Shown: positions 8,431-16,444 of the stretch, in pieces | How positions within the stretch are numbered: the first letter of the stretch is position 1 | Layout of the letters: every line of letters starts with the position of its first letter | Assembly (NCBI GenBank): GCA_034506395.1 | Contig: JAPDPQ010000033.1 | Coordinates: 1 to 56,008, forward strand | From: a candidate division KSB1 bacterium | GTDB lineage: Bacteria > Zhuqueibacterota > Zhuqueibacteria > Thermofontimicrobiales > Thermofontimicrobiaceae | Length of the DNA: 56,008 nt | Direction: 5' to 3' | Program-made: the position numbers and the translations under genes | Notes under the pieces: generated by a model | The model's database searches: none | Told to the model about the DNA's origin: nothing | The model's input: the letters and a program-made list of their open reading frames with translations, nothing else

Positions 8431-9294
8431 ATGAAAATCATGACTAGAATTAGTCGGTGGAAATGGTTCATTACATTTTTTTTTGTGGCAATTCTCTATG
8501 AACCTAAAATTTTTGCTCAGACCATTCAACCATCCTATTACGACCAAAACATGCTGGTAATTCCTGAAGGCCAAAGCCGAACATTCATGTTTACCAATCG
8601 AAAAGGTTTATTTTATTACGGAGAGACAGGTCTTCCAAATACGTCGCCGCTGAATGGATTGAGCTATTTGACTCACAAGTTTTTAGAGGATTATATCATT
8701 GAAATTGGGGGGAGTCCCCTCTCTCGCGCTCAAGCCGAAGCGCATCTAATGGCCAATCGCTTGGTCCGCCATTTTAAGAACCTCTCGGTGGAAGAAGAGA
8801 TTTCCATCGCCGATTCACTCTTAGCATTGATAATCAAAATTCGAGGACCACAAAAAGCTCCGTTGGCCATCGCGCCTCTGATCTCAAGCGCCAATGAAAA
8901 GCAGCATTTTCAGGTGGATTGGTCCCAGAGCGATCGAATATTATTCATCTCGAGGGCGAATTTGGCCACTTCCAGCGACAAAAACCCTCCAGCCTGGCTG
9001 GCAATTACCACCTATCCAGAGGGCGATTTCAGCAGCCTCGAGATTGAAAAGCTGCCCATTCAAAGCAAGCTTTCACGCCAACCCAACTTCTGTCCCGGCA
9101 AAATCCATGTATTGCTCGATTCCGAAGTAATCATCTTGTTCATTGTTGGCAACAACAAGAATGAACTACTCAAAAGCCGCAATTTGATGCTGAAGCAATT
9201 GAACATCGAAATCAGAAGGAAAAATGACAGGATAGAGGGCATCAGAGAAACTCAATTGTTCTTGAGCACATGGTTAGCGCTTAGCACGCTTTGA
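8431..9294 (+). CDS. Secreted protein of unknown function, possibly C-terminally truncated
   Basis: The 287-residue product has a signal peptide ending near FAQ-TIQP (residue 30). I do not recognise a family with certainty. The N-terminal part (PEGQSRTFMFTNRKGLFYYG, then YLTHKFLEDYIIEIGG) reads as a beta-sandwich of the kind found before catalytic domains of some glycoside hydrolases. The end (RIEGIRETQLFLSTWLALS) stops abruptly in a predicted helix, with no catalytic signature seen. It could be a complete small binding protein or the remains of a longer enzyme. It follows the amylase by 121 bp on the same strand and is probably expressed with it. No clear ribosome site precedes the ATG. Confidence 0.7.
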   Translation: MKIMTRISRWKWFITFFFVAILYEPKIFAQTIQPSYYDQNMLVIPEGQSRTFMFTNRKGLFYYGETGLPNTSPLNGLSYLTHKFLEDYIIEIGGSPLSRAQAEAHLMANRLVRHFKNLSVEEEISIADSLLALIIKIRGPQKAPLAIAPLISSANEKQHFQVDWSQSDRILFISRANLATSSDKNPPAWLAITTYPEGDFSSLEIEKLPIQSKLSRQPNFCPGKIHVLLDSEVIILFIVGNNKNELLKSRNLMLKQLNIEIRRKNDRIEGIRETQLFLSTWLALSTL

Positions 9295-9475
9295 TTTCAT
9301 GGCAAAGCGCCATAATCGTTTTTTTTCCGCCAATCCCGGAAATCCTTGACTCATAGAATATCGAGGAAATGTCATGCGATTTCGGAAAAACTTTAGGAGG
9401 GCATTATAGCAATGCGCGTGGGATGAACCATTGATTCTTCGCGCTGGGGTTCAAATTGACTCATGCACCTTTCTA

Positions 9476-10327
9476 TCAATAAAACGCGGATCTCATTTTT
9501 TTGAGCAATGGCGGCGCATACCAGATCAACCTAAATTTGGTTTTAAAATATTTCATCCGATCGAAATTGCGCACGACTTTCAGATAGCTATTGATGAGCG
9601 GTTTCACGTCTTTGATGCTTCTTGGTAGAAGCTCCAAATTAATCACCCCATGAAAGCGTTGGTCTTTGAGGGCTACCAAAATTTCATCAATCGGCAACTC
9701 TCCCGTCAAGCCGAACGGAAGATGGGCATCAAAATTTTTGCGACAATCCGACAGGTGAATGAAGTTAATTTTTCCGTTTTGAAGCTTGAGATATTCAACA
9801 GGATCCTCGCCTTGCAAAAAATAATGCGGGGCATCAAAACATCGTCCCACCAGCTTCTCGCCCAGAGCCGCTTGAGCACGCTCGTAAAACCGATCGAACC
9901 GAGCCATGTCCCAGCTCTGGATGTTCTCCAATATAATCGGCACCTCCAATTGAGCTAAATTATTCAGAAGGTAATCAATCAACTGGTCCATGGTCCAATT
10001 GGAACGCCGGTTCTCAGGCGGATGCGAAAGACAATATTGGATATTCAAGTCACGATGATGGCGGTTGATCAATCCAATCAGCTTGTGAATTTCGCCTTGG
10101 CGATCGTGAAATGAAAAATCATACTCCGCATCGTGCAAATTCGGCAGATGGAAGCCAGTTTTTATTTCGCCCAATTGTTCTAAAAAGGCGGGCAGTTCAT
10201 CGAAAACGGATTTGGTGATTTCAATAAACTCAACCCCCATCTTTCTGATGACTGACAATAATGCCGAAGGCGGAAGCCCTCTAAATTTATCTACTGTAAT
10301 TCCTACTACTACATTGCTATTTCTCAC
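9476..10327 (-). CDS. Sugar phosphate isomerase/epimerase-like TIM barrel (xylose isomerase-like)
   Basis: The 284-codon product matches the AP-endonuclease-2/xylose-isomerase-like TIM-barrel fold that includes sugar epimerases, inosose dehydratases and IolE/IolI-like proteins. Candidate metal ligands lie on strand ends: VEFIEITKS, GFHLPN, CLSHPP, IILENIQSW (Glu), GRCFDAPHYF (Asp and His), NFIHLSDC and GVINLELLP (Glu). I place the start at a GTG (10327) because GAGGA lies 8 bases upstream; a TTG 18 bases further up has no ribosome site. The protein should be cytoplasmic. Substrate is unknown; the nearby glycosidases hint at carbohydrate metabolism, but the gene is on the opposite strand from the amylase and convergent with the unknown secreted gene. 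Confidence 0.8.
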   Translation of the reverse strand: MRNSNVVVGITVDKFRGLPPSALLSVIRKMGVEFIEITKSVFDELPAFLEQLGEIKTGFHLPNLHDAEYDFSFHDRQGEIHKLIGLINRHHRDLNIQYCLSHPPENRRSNWTMDQLIDYLLNNLAQLEVPIILENIQSWDMARFDRFYERAQAALGEKLVGRCFDAPHYFLQGEDPVEYLKLQNGKINFIHLSDCRKNFDAHLPFGLTGELPIDEILVALKDQRFHGVINLELLPRSIKDVKPLINSYLKVVRNFDRMKYFKTKFRLIWYAPPLLKKMRSAFY

Positions 10328-10565
10328 CTGGATCGTCCTCTGCAATTTGTAATGGTTTTCTTTTTTTGGTCCAGATCGACTGCTAACTTTTATACAACCA
10401 AAAACCTCTTTCGTTTTGAAAGCGGAATGTGCCTATCGGTTGCCTGGTTCAAGGAGACCTAATATAGCGCAATTCTATGATATAGTCAACAATTATATGA
10501 AAATGAATTTTAAATTTTGGCAAAAGCGGATTGTCATTAAATTCGGTTAATGATCTATTTTCTAC

Positions 10566-10594
10566 TTGTATTTTAGCTGGCAATTTGATATTTT
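10566..10594 (+). promoter_or_regulatory. Predicted promoter of upp
   Basis: TTGTAT (10566-10571), 17 bp, TATTTT (10589-10594), about 28 bp before the upp start. Hexamers are moderate matches, and the 17-bp spacing agrees with other promoters in the window. Confidence 0.45.
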
Positions 10595-10622
10595 TAATTT
10601 CATTTTTACAAAGGAGCTGATC

Positions 10623-11249
10623 ATGATCAAAGTTCAAGTGCTGGATCATCCGCTAATTTTGGATAAGCTGAGCCGTTTGAGAGACAAATCCGCTGGAACA
10701 CAACAATTCCGGCAATTGGTCCATCAAGTGTCCACTATTTTAGCAGTAGAAGCGACCGCTCATTGTCAGCTTTCAGAGACCACGATCACTACGCCGTTCG
10801 AGCCGATCATTGGCCATAGCTTGGAAAATGAAATTGTATTGCTACCGATTCTGCGCGCAGGTCTGGGCATGCTCGGTGGCTTTTTGGATTTGCTGCCCGA
10901 TGCTAAAATCGGCTATCTGGGAGTTTATCGAGATGAAACCACATTAACGCCAGTGACCTATTATCAAAATTTTCCAAAAAGCATCGCGCAAGCTGAGATT
11001 TTCGTCCTCGATCCGATGCTGGCAACGGGTGGTAGCGCCAATTATTGCATTTCACTGATCAAATCAAGCGGAGGAAAGCGGATCACCCTGGTCACCATCG
11101 TCTCGGCGCCAGAGGGAGTGACATTGATCAATCGAAACCATCCCGATGTCAAAATCGTAACCGCCAGCTTGGACCGGGGACTTAATGGGCATGGGTACAT
11201 CGTGCCAGGATTAGGGGATGCTGGGGATCGCCTGAATGGAACCGATTAA
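10623..11249 (+). CDS. upp: Uracil phosphoribosyltransferase
   Basis: This cytoplasmic pyrimidine-salvage enzyme converts uracil and PRPP to UMP. The start at 10623 follows AAAGGAG with good spacing and gives 208 residues, the usual length of the family. Diagnostic features are the region LLPILRAGLGMLGG, the PRPP-binding loop VLDPMLATGGSA and the C-terminal uracil-binding region GYIVPGLGDAGDR. It appears to be a single-gene unit with its own promoter, and the flanking genes are functionally unrelated. Nothing odd is seen in its sequence. Confidence 0.96.
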   Translation: MIKVQVLDHPLILDKLSRLRDKSAGTQQFRQLVHQVSTILAVEATAHCQLSETTITTPFEPIIGHSLENEIVLLPILRAGLGMLGGFLDLLPDAKIGYLGVYRDETTLTPVTYYQNFPKSIAQAEIFVLDPMLATGGSANYCISLIKSSGGKRITLVTIVSAPEGVTLINRNHPDVKIVTASLDRGLNGHGYIVPGLGDAGDRLNGTD

Positions 11250-11404
11250 TTTTGGCTCAGGCGATGGCGGTGCTTTTATTCTAAAGCTCTACCGTGGGAA
11301 TTTCTACTGATCCAATCGCATGGAGCCGTGGAATCTGAAGTTTACATATTCCTCAAGTGCAAACTTTCATTACGGGTGAAGATGTTTGAGGTGGGCGAAG
11401 AAAT

Positions 11405-12568
11405 ATGACTGCGAAAAATTCAGTGACTTTCTCTTTCTGTGCGGAAAAATGCTTTGACAATTCTCGTCAAAGCATGCTCTTTCAATTCATCACTTCAATT
11501 TTGTACTCAATTTTGGTAATGGGAGTTGTTGCTGAATTTTGCTATGGGCAAACCTGCCCCGATGCCAAAACGGATAGCCTGATCCAAATAGGCATCGCGC
11601 AATCAATTCAGCATAACTATTCTCAGGCAGAATCCATTTTTCAAAATTTAACCGAAACCTATCCAGATCATCCGATCGGCTATTTCTTCATGGCAGCCAT
11701 GCTCCAATCGAAAATGAGCGATTATGAAACCGACCGCTGGAGCGAAGATTTTCGACGTTACATTCGTCTCGCCATTGATAAAGCTGAAAACAGGAAAACG
11801 CAGGACCTCTGGGCGATGTTTTATCACGGCAGCGCCTTGTGCTATCTGGCTTTTTATGAGGGAAGAAATGGGGATTATCTGAAAGCGATCAACCATGGGT
11901 TTTCGGGCATTGCTATTTTGAAGAAGATCGTTAATATCGATCCTGAATTTCATGACGCCTATTTTGGGATCGGCTCCTATCAATATTGGCGCAGCCAGAA
12001 AACCCGATTGTTGAACTGGCTGCCACTAATATCAGATGGCCGCGCCGAGGGCATCGAACTGGTACGACGTAGCGTGGAACTGGGCCGCTACACCCGATAC
12101 ATCGCCATGAGCGAGCTGATTTGGATCTTATTGGATGCAGGGGAAGCGGATGAAGCGTATGCCTGGGCAGTAAGGGGATTGAAGCAATTTCCGCAGAGCC
12201 GCTTCTTCCTCTGGGGGGCGGCCAAAAGCGCTTATGCGATGGAGAACTTCGCAGCCGCAGCTTCTTACTTTCAAAATTTGCTCAATTCGATCGTTAATTC
12301 GCCCATGGATAATGATTACAATGAATTTCTTTGCCGGCTGAAGCTGGCACAATGCCTGGAGAAATTAGGCAAGCTGGCCGAGGCCTCGCACCAGATCGCA
12401 ATGATCGATTCCTTGGCGCTTTCCGAAAAGCTGAAGAATAAACTAAAAAAACAGCGCAGCGAGCTAACTCAGCTCAAATCCCGCTTGGCCAATTTAGCGA
12501 AAATCGAATCGCCCATCGCTTCATCAGTTCTCGAACATCAGCTTGCAGATAAACAGCGCCGCCAATAA
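11405..12568 (+). CDS. Exported tetratricopeptide-repeat protein
   Basis: The product is a helical-repeat protein carried across the inner membrane. A hydrophobic signal segment (FITSILYSILVMGVVAEF) precedes a likely cleavage at CYGQ. TPR-like helix pairs follow, for example AESIFQNLTETYPDHPIGYF, YLKAINHGFSGIAILKKI, EAYAWAVRGLKQFPQSRFF and AAASYFQNLLN. The ATG at 11405 has GAGGTG 11 bases upstream, whereas the next ATG (11474) gives a more normal signal peptide but lies inside a 10-bp hairpin with no ribosome site. I keep the upstream start with reservation. The 3' end overlaps the convergent spmB by 45 bp. TPR proteins usually act as scaffolds, and no partner is evident. Confidence 0.75.
   Translation: MTAKNSVTFSFCAEKCFDNSRQSMLFQFITSILYSILVMGVVAEFCYGQTCPDAKTDSLIQIGIAQSIQHNYSQAESIFQNLTETYPDHPIGYFFMAAMLQSKMSDYETDRWSEDFRRYIRLAIDKAENRKTQDLWAMFYHGSALCYLAFYEGRNGDYLKAINHGFSGIAILKKIVNIDPEFHDAYFGIGSYQYWRSQKTRLLNWLPLISDGRAEGIELVRRSVELGRYTRYIAMSELIWILLDAGEADEAYAWAVRGLKQFPQSRFFLWGAAKSAYAMENFAAAASYFQNLLNSIVNSPMDNDYNEFLCRLKLAQCLEKLGKLAEASHQIAMIDSLALSEKLKNKLKKQRSELTQLKSRLANLAKIESPIASSVLEHQLADKQRRQ
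11449..11475 (+). promoter_or_regulatory. 10-bp hairpin overlapping the alternative start of the TPR gene
   Basis: ATGCTTTGAC (11449-11458) and GTCAAAGCAT (11466-11475) are perfect complements around a 7-base loop. The second arm contains the first two bases of the ATG at 11474. If that ATG is used, the hairpin would block it; otherwise it is an early coding-region structure. Confidence 0.45.
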
Positions 12569-13063
12569 TCCCGCCAAATCGCCAATGAGTCCTGCGGGCA
12601 CGGCATGCCGTGTCTTTTTAATTCCCACCGCTCCAAAATACACAGCAATTACATAAAATGTGGTTTCGGTACAGCCGAAGAAGGTGGAAACCAATCGCCC
12701 GATGAAGGAATCGGGCCCGTGTTGTTTCATCAGCTCGGTGGCAATGCCCAAGGTGCCGCTGCCGGATAGGGGGCGCATTAGCGCCGCAGGCAGGGCTTCG
12801 GCTGGCATACCGATCAGATTGGTAACCGGCGAGATAATTTTTACAAAGATGTCCATGGCTCCTGAGGCGCGAAACATGCCGATCGCCACCAGGATCGCCA
12901 CCAGGTAGGGAATAATTTTAACCGCCACTTCGAAGCCCCCTTTGGCACCATCCACAAAGGTTTCATAAACTTTTACCTTTTTGTTCAATGCCAAGACTGG
13001 AATGATGAACAGCAAAAAAGGGATGGCCCAGGTAGAAACGAAACCAATGATTCGCTCGAACAT
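12524..13063 (-). CDS. spmB: Spore maturation protein B-like membrane protein (SpmB)
   Basis: The 179-residue inner-membrane protein belongs to the nucleoside-recognition-domain (Gate) family that includes SpmB. Several hydrophobic helices are visible, with family blocks KIIPYLVAILVAIGMFRASG, PAEALPAALMRPLSGSG and STFFGCTETTFYVIAVYFG. Its ATG directly abuts the stop of spmA, and its ribosome site is formed by the last Glu codons of spmA, so translation is coupled. SpmA and SpmB were named for spore-core dehydration in Bacillus, but the pair is widespread in non-sporulating bacteria, where the transported substrate is not settled. No sporulation gene is seen here. Confidence 0.9.
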   Translation of the reverse strand: MFERIIGFVSTWAIPFLLFIIPVLALNKKVKVYETFVDGAKGGFEVAVKIIPYLVAILVAIGMFRASGAMDIFVKIISPVTNLIGMPAEALPAALMRPLSGSGTLGIATELMKQHGPDSFIGRLVSTFFGCTETTFYVIAVYFGAVGIKKTRHAVPAGLIGDLAGLLAALFICKLMFEN

Positions 13064-13708
13064 TTATTCCTCCTCCTCTCTATTGGCGTTGGTTGGCGCT
13101 TGATCCGAAGTTTCTTCTTCTTTAATTTTGAACATTGGCAATCGCTGCAACAGCTTAGTAGCAATCACCGCTACCATCATGGCACAGCCTGAGGAGAAAA
13201 TAGTGGTACCGATGATTTCGGTAGGGTTTTTCGAGCCTAGCGATGTGCGGACGGCAATGATGGTGGCGGGGATCAATGTCAAGCTGGCGGTATTGAGCGC
13301 CAAAAATGTGGCCATGGCGTTGGAAGCCGTATCTTTGATCTTGTTCAATTTTTGCAGTTCTTCCATCGCCTTCAGCCCCAATGGCGTGGCCGCATTCGAT
13401 AGTCCCAACCAATTGGCCGCGATATTGAGAATCATGGCGCCCATGGCGGGATGTTCGGGTGGAATTTCAGGAAACAAGCGCCGGCTGACTGGTTTGATGG
13501 CTCGTGCCAATAAATTCACCAGCCCACCCTGCTGCGCAATATTCATGATCCCCAACCATAGCGCCATGATTCCGATCAGATCGATAGCGATTTTCACGGC
13601 TGTATTGGCCGAATCGAACGCTGCCTTGGTCACCGCCTCGATATTGCCATTGATTGCCCCCACGATTAACGCGACTACTACCAGAAATAGCCAGATCCAG
13701 TTGAGCAT
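13064..13708 (-). CDS. spmA: Spore maturation protein A-like membrane protein (SpmA)
   Basis: The 214-residue inner-membrane protein pairs with SpmB. Family features include the N-terminal helix LNWIWLFLVVVALIVG, a Gate-like block (ALWLGIMNIAQQGGLVNLLA), NIAANWLGLSNAATPLGLKA and FLALNTASLTLIPATIIAVR. The C-terminus is a short acidic tail ending EEEE. The codons GAGGAGGAA of that tail double as the Shine-Dalgarno of spmB. The start follows GAGGAG by 8 bases. The likely job is a two-component membrane permease or channel of uncertain substrate. Confidence 0.9.
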   Translation of the reverse strand: MLNWIWLFLVVVALIVGAINGNIEAVTKAAFDSANTAVKIAIDLIGIMALWLGIMNIAQQGGLVNLLARAIKPVSRRLFPEIPPEHPAMGAMILNIAANWLGLSNAATPLGLKAMEELQKLNKIKDTASNAMATFLALNTASLTLIPATIIAVRTSLGSKNPTEIIGTTIFSSGCAMMVAVIATKLLQRLPMFKIKEEETSDQAPTNANREEEE

Positions 13709-13761
13709 GTCTGTGACTCCTCTGTTGAATTCTGAAAATTGATCGATTGATGGATGCCATT

Positions 13762-13789
13762 AAGGTATCATTTTTTTGATGTGAATCAA
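13762..13789 (-). promoter_or_regulatory. Possible promoter of spmAB
   Basis: On the minus strand TTGATT (13789-13784), a 16-bp spacer and TACCTT (13767-13762) lie about 55 bp upstream of the spmA start. This is a moderate match only. The region 13709-14018 is the divergent control region between spmA and the first glcD gene. Confidence 0.35.
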
Positions 13790-13900
13790 GCTTTTTTTCA
13801 CAAAAAAGACCGATTAATCATCGAGCTTCGTTGAAAATTTGGGGCGGCCAAATCATTGCAACTTTAAATCTATTGTCAAAAAATTCACGAAAAAATCTGC

Positions 13901-13929
13901 TTGCTTTTTATACCAAATCCTACTAAGTT
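13901..13929 (+). promoter_or_regulatory. Predicted promoter of the first glcD-like gene
   Basis: TTGCTT (13901-13906), 17 bp, TAAGTT (13924-13929) on the plus strand, about 90 bp before the gene at 14019. The hexamers resemble those before the acidic protein gene (TTGCTT, TAACTT). Confidence 0.5.
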
Positions 13930-14018
13930 ATCTGGGCCGAATATTCAGACGTCCGCTGTTTCGGAAATATCGGATGCATTTTCAAAATTCAAAATAATGA
14001 TTCAATCTGAAAACCAAA

Positions 14019-15416
14019 ATGGCAGAGATTAACAACGAATTTATTCAACAACTCAAAAAATCTATCGGTGCCAAATATGTTTTCACCGATGTTGAGACGC
14101 TGGAGGCATACAACTTCGATGGTACCGAATACCGCTACCTGCCCGATGTCGTGGTCGAGCCAGAGAAGACCGAGCAGATTTCGGAGCTGATGAAATTGGC
14201 ATCGGCTTATCGAGTGCCGGTGGTGCCGAGAGGGGCAGCGACGGGATTGAGTGGCGGTGCGCTGGCCATTCAAGGGGGAGTTGTGCTTTCGCTGCTGAGA
14301 ATGGATAAGATTTTGGAGATCGATGAAGTCAATATGATTGCGGTGGTGCAGCCTGGAGTGATCAATCTGCATCTGCATGAGGCGGTGGAAGCCAGGGGGC
14401 TGTATTACCCGCCTGATCCTGCCAGCTACGAAACCTCTTCCATCGGCGGGAATATCGCTGAGGATGCTGGGGGGCCGCATTGCTACAAGTATGGCACGAC
14501 GCGCGATTATGTGCTGGGATTGAAAGTGGTTTTGCCCGATGGGACAATTTTAAATACTGGCGTGAAAACTCGCAAGGGCGTGGTCGGCTATGATTTGACC
14601 AATTTAATCATCGGCTCGGAGGGAACACTGGCAATTGTAACCGAAGCGACGTTGCGGCTGATTCCGTTGCCTGCCAAAATTGTATCATTACTTGCATTTT
14701 TCCCTGATACCAATTCGTTGGTTCACAGCCTCTCTGGTATGACTAAAAATCGCATCGTGCCAGCCGCGCTGGAATTTTTGGATCCCGCCTGCGTGAGCCT
14801 CATCCGTGGAAAAATCGGGATCAATCTGCCGCAGGAAAGTTCTTCGCTGCTCATCATCGATCTGGACGGCGAGCCCGAGGAACTGGATCGCCAGATGGAG
14901 ATCGTTGGGGAGGGCTGTCTCGCTGCTGGAGCGCTGGATGTGCTGATTGCAGAAGGCTCGGAGCGAAGAAAAGGTCTCTGGGATGTGCGACGCAAGCTGC
15001 GGGATTTGATCAAAGAGGGCAATCAATTCAAGCGAGCCGAAGATGTGACCGTTCCGATCAGCAAAATTCCAGAGCTAATTGCAGCATGTGAGCAGATCTC
15101 GAAAAAATTTGGTTTCGATAACTACAATTTCGGTCATTTGGGCGATGGGAATGTGCATGTGAATTTGACACATCGAATGAAAACCGATCAAATCATTCGA
15201 CTGGGTGAAAGAGCCGCAGAGGAGATTTTCAAGATTGTGCTTCAAAATGGCGGGACCATTTCGGGCGAGCATGGGATCGGTATTACCAAGCAGCCATTTT
15301 TGGGACTGGAATTGTCGCCGCGGTCCATTCAACTGCAGCGGGAGATCAAGCGGGTATTCGATCCACTGAATATCTTAAATCCCGGGAAAATATTTCCGCT
15401 CAACGGCACCGTTTGA
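14019..15416 (+). CDS. GlcD-like FAD-binding oxidase (glycolate oxidase / D-lactate dehydrogenase family), paralogue 1
   Basis: The 465-residue flavoenzyme belongs to the PCMH-type FAD-binding family and should oxidise a 2-hydroxy acid such as glycolate or D-lactate. The FAD-binding half includes VPVVPRGAATGLSGGA and PDPASYETSSIGGNIAEDAG. The C-terminal FAD-oxidase domain carries FGHLGDGNVHVNL and the signature GGTISGEHGIG near the end. It is transcribed alone from a predicted promoter and ends at a hairpin shared with a convergent gene, so it is separated from glcD2, glcE and glcF by about 1 kb. No strong ribosome site precedes the ATG. It shares family motifs with the gene at 16445 but is clearly diverged, so a different substrate is possible. 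Confidence 0.88.
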   Translation: MAEINNEFIQQLKKSIGAKYVFTDVETLEAYNFDGTEYRYLPDVVVEPEKTEQISELMKLASAYRVPVVPRGAATGLSGGALAIQGGVVLSLLRMDKILEIDEVNMIAVVQPGVINLHLHEAVEARGLYYPPDPASYETSSIGGNIAEDAGGPHCYKYGTTRDYVLGLKVVLPDGTILNTGVKTRKGVVGYDLTNLIIGSEGTLAIVTEATLRLIPLPAKIVSLLAFFPDTNSLVHSLSGMTKNRIVPAALEFLDPACVSLIRGKIGINLPQESSSLLIIDLDGEPEELDRQMEIVGEGCLAAGALDVLIAEGSERRKGLWDVRRKLRDLIKEGNQFKRAEDVTVPISKIPELIAACEQISKKFGFDNYNFGHLGDGNVHVNLTHRMKTDQIIRLGERAAEEIFKIVLQNGGTISGEHGIGITKQPFLGLELSPRSIQLQREIKRVFDPLNILNPGKIFPLNGTV

Positions 15417-15455
15417 ACAACCCTTTCAAAAGTTCATGAGCTTTGAAAGGGTTGT
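15417..15455. terminator. 14-bp stem between convergent genes
   Basis: ACAACCCTTTCAAA (15417-15430) pairs perfectly with TTTGAAAGGGTTGT (15442-15455) across an 11-base loop. It begins one base after the glcD-like stop and ends 8 bases before the end of the convergent gene. There is no T-run, so it may act as a weak bidirectional terminator or as 3'-end protection. Confidence 0.55.
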
Positions 15456-15462
15456 GATGGCG

Positions 15463-15981
15463 TCATCTCAAACTAAAATTTATCCCCCCGAGCAGAGAAA
15501 AATAATCCTGATCCTTTAAAAACGTCCACCGCGCTTGAACATACGGATAGACAGGGGGCTTTCGCCGGCCCCCGAATTCGAGCCCAACCACCACATTGCC
15601 ACCCAAATCGGTCTGGTTGTTCAAACTCAGATATTGCACAGCCAACCCACCGCCAAAATAAAAAGGACCAACAGGTCGTGGTTTAAACACCAAATCACCA
15701 TCGAATTGCCAACGATTCGTCTCATTGCCAGTGAAATAATAATCCGCACTGGGGATAAATTCCCAGAACATGCCGAGCGGTAGCCAGAAATGAGCGCCAG
15801 CTAAGTATTGGTCATTGGCAAAATCACGACCAATGCGAAAGCCAATGGCTGGAGCTGAGTGAACCATGCCAGGTCTTTTCCCCCAGCGCGGACGTCCACG
15901 ATGTTGAGCTGAAAGGCTAGAGACAATGAGCATCAGGATTGAAAGGGCCATTGCCAACATGAGTACCGATTTTCGGTTCAT
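15463..15981 (-). CDS. Small secreted beta-barrel-like protein
   Basis: With the ATG at 15981 (GGAGGT 8 bases upstream) the product is 172 residues and opens with a signal peptide cut near LSAQ-HRG. The remainder alternates polar and aromatic residues in short strands (FYFGGGLAVQYLSLN, GNVVVGLEFGGRR, YPYVQARWTFLKD, YFSLLGGINFSLR), typical of a small outer-membrane barrel. Reading starts upstream of 15981 would add a non-signal N-terminus, so I reject them. It sits on the minus strand between the two glcD paralogues. Function is unknown. Confidence 0.7.
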   Translation of the reverse strand: MNRKSVLMLAMALSILMLIVSSLSAQHRGRPRWGKRPGMVHSAPAIGFRIGRDFANDQYLAGAHFWLPLGMFWEFIPSADYYFTGNETNRWQFDGDLVFKPRPVGPFYFGGGLAVQYLSLNNQTDLGGNVVVGLEFGGRRKPPVYPYVQARWTFLKDQDYFSLLGGINFSLR

Positions 15982-16330
15982 TTTTTTTACCTCCGATGAA
16001 GTTAATTTCATAACTGGATGTTTCGCCATTATTCATACAAATGCTATTCCAAGGATTGCGACTCGCTGTTCTAAAACGCGATTTTCATTCCCGAGCCCGC
16101 TGCTTTTCGAAAGCATCCCATTACGTTCAATATTTTGATTAGTGCAGCACCGAAATATCTATATATGGTATGATTGATATTGCCATTAGCTCGGAACCTT
16201 CTTATTATTTTACTGTCGGCTGGATCTAACTACTAACATAAAATATGCTGAAAACGGATTTCTGACCGAGAGCGGGCAATCGGCTGTACGAATACGTTCA
16301 CTTATAAAATATTTTTGCTGAAAATTCTGC

Positions 16331-16359
16331 TTGTCTCATTGAAAAACTTATAGTATATT
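16331..16359 (+). promoter_or_regulatory. Predicted promoter of the glcD2-glcE-glcF unit
   Basis: TTGTCT (16331-16336), 17 bp, TATATT (16354-16359), about 85 bp before the start at 16445. The rest of the gene-free stretch 15982-16444 shows no further structure that I can support; it also holds the start region of the small barrel gene on the minus strand. Confidence 0.55.
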
Positions 16360-16444
16360 CAATAGCCCTAAAGGAAAAAATCTATCCATAGCGCTTGAGC
16401 AGTTTTTCATCAAACCAAGAAAATCGTTTTGTTGAGAGGATATC

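Noticed and set aside
12524..13708. SpmA/SpmB taken as evidence for a spore former
   Set aside because: The pair is widespread in non-sporulating bacteria and no other sporulation gene is visible in the window.
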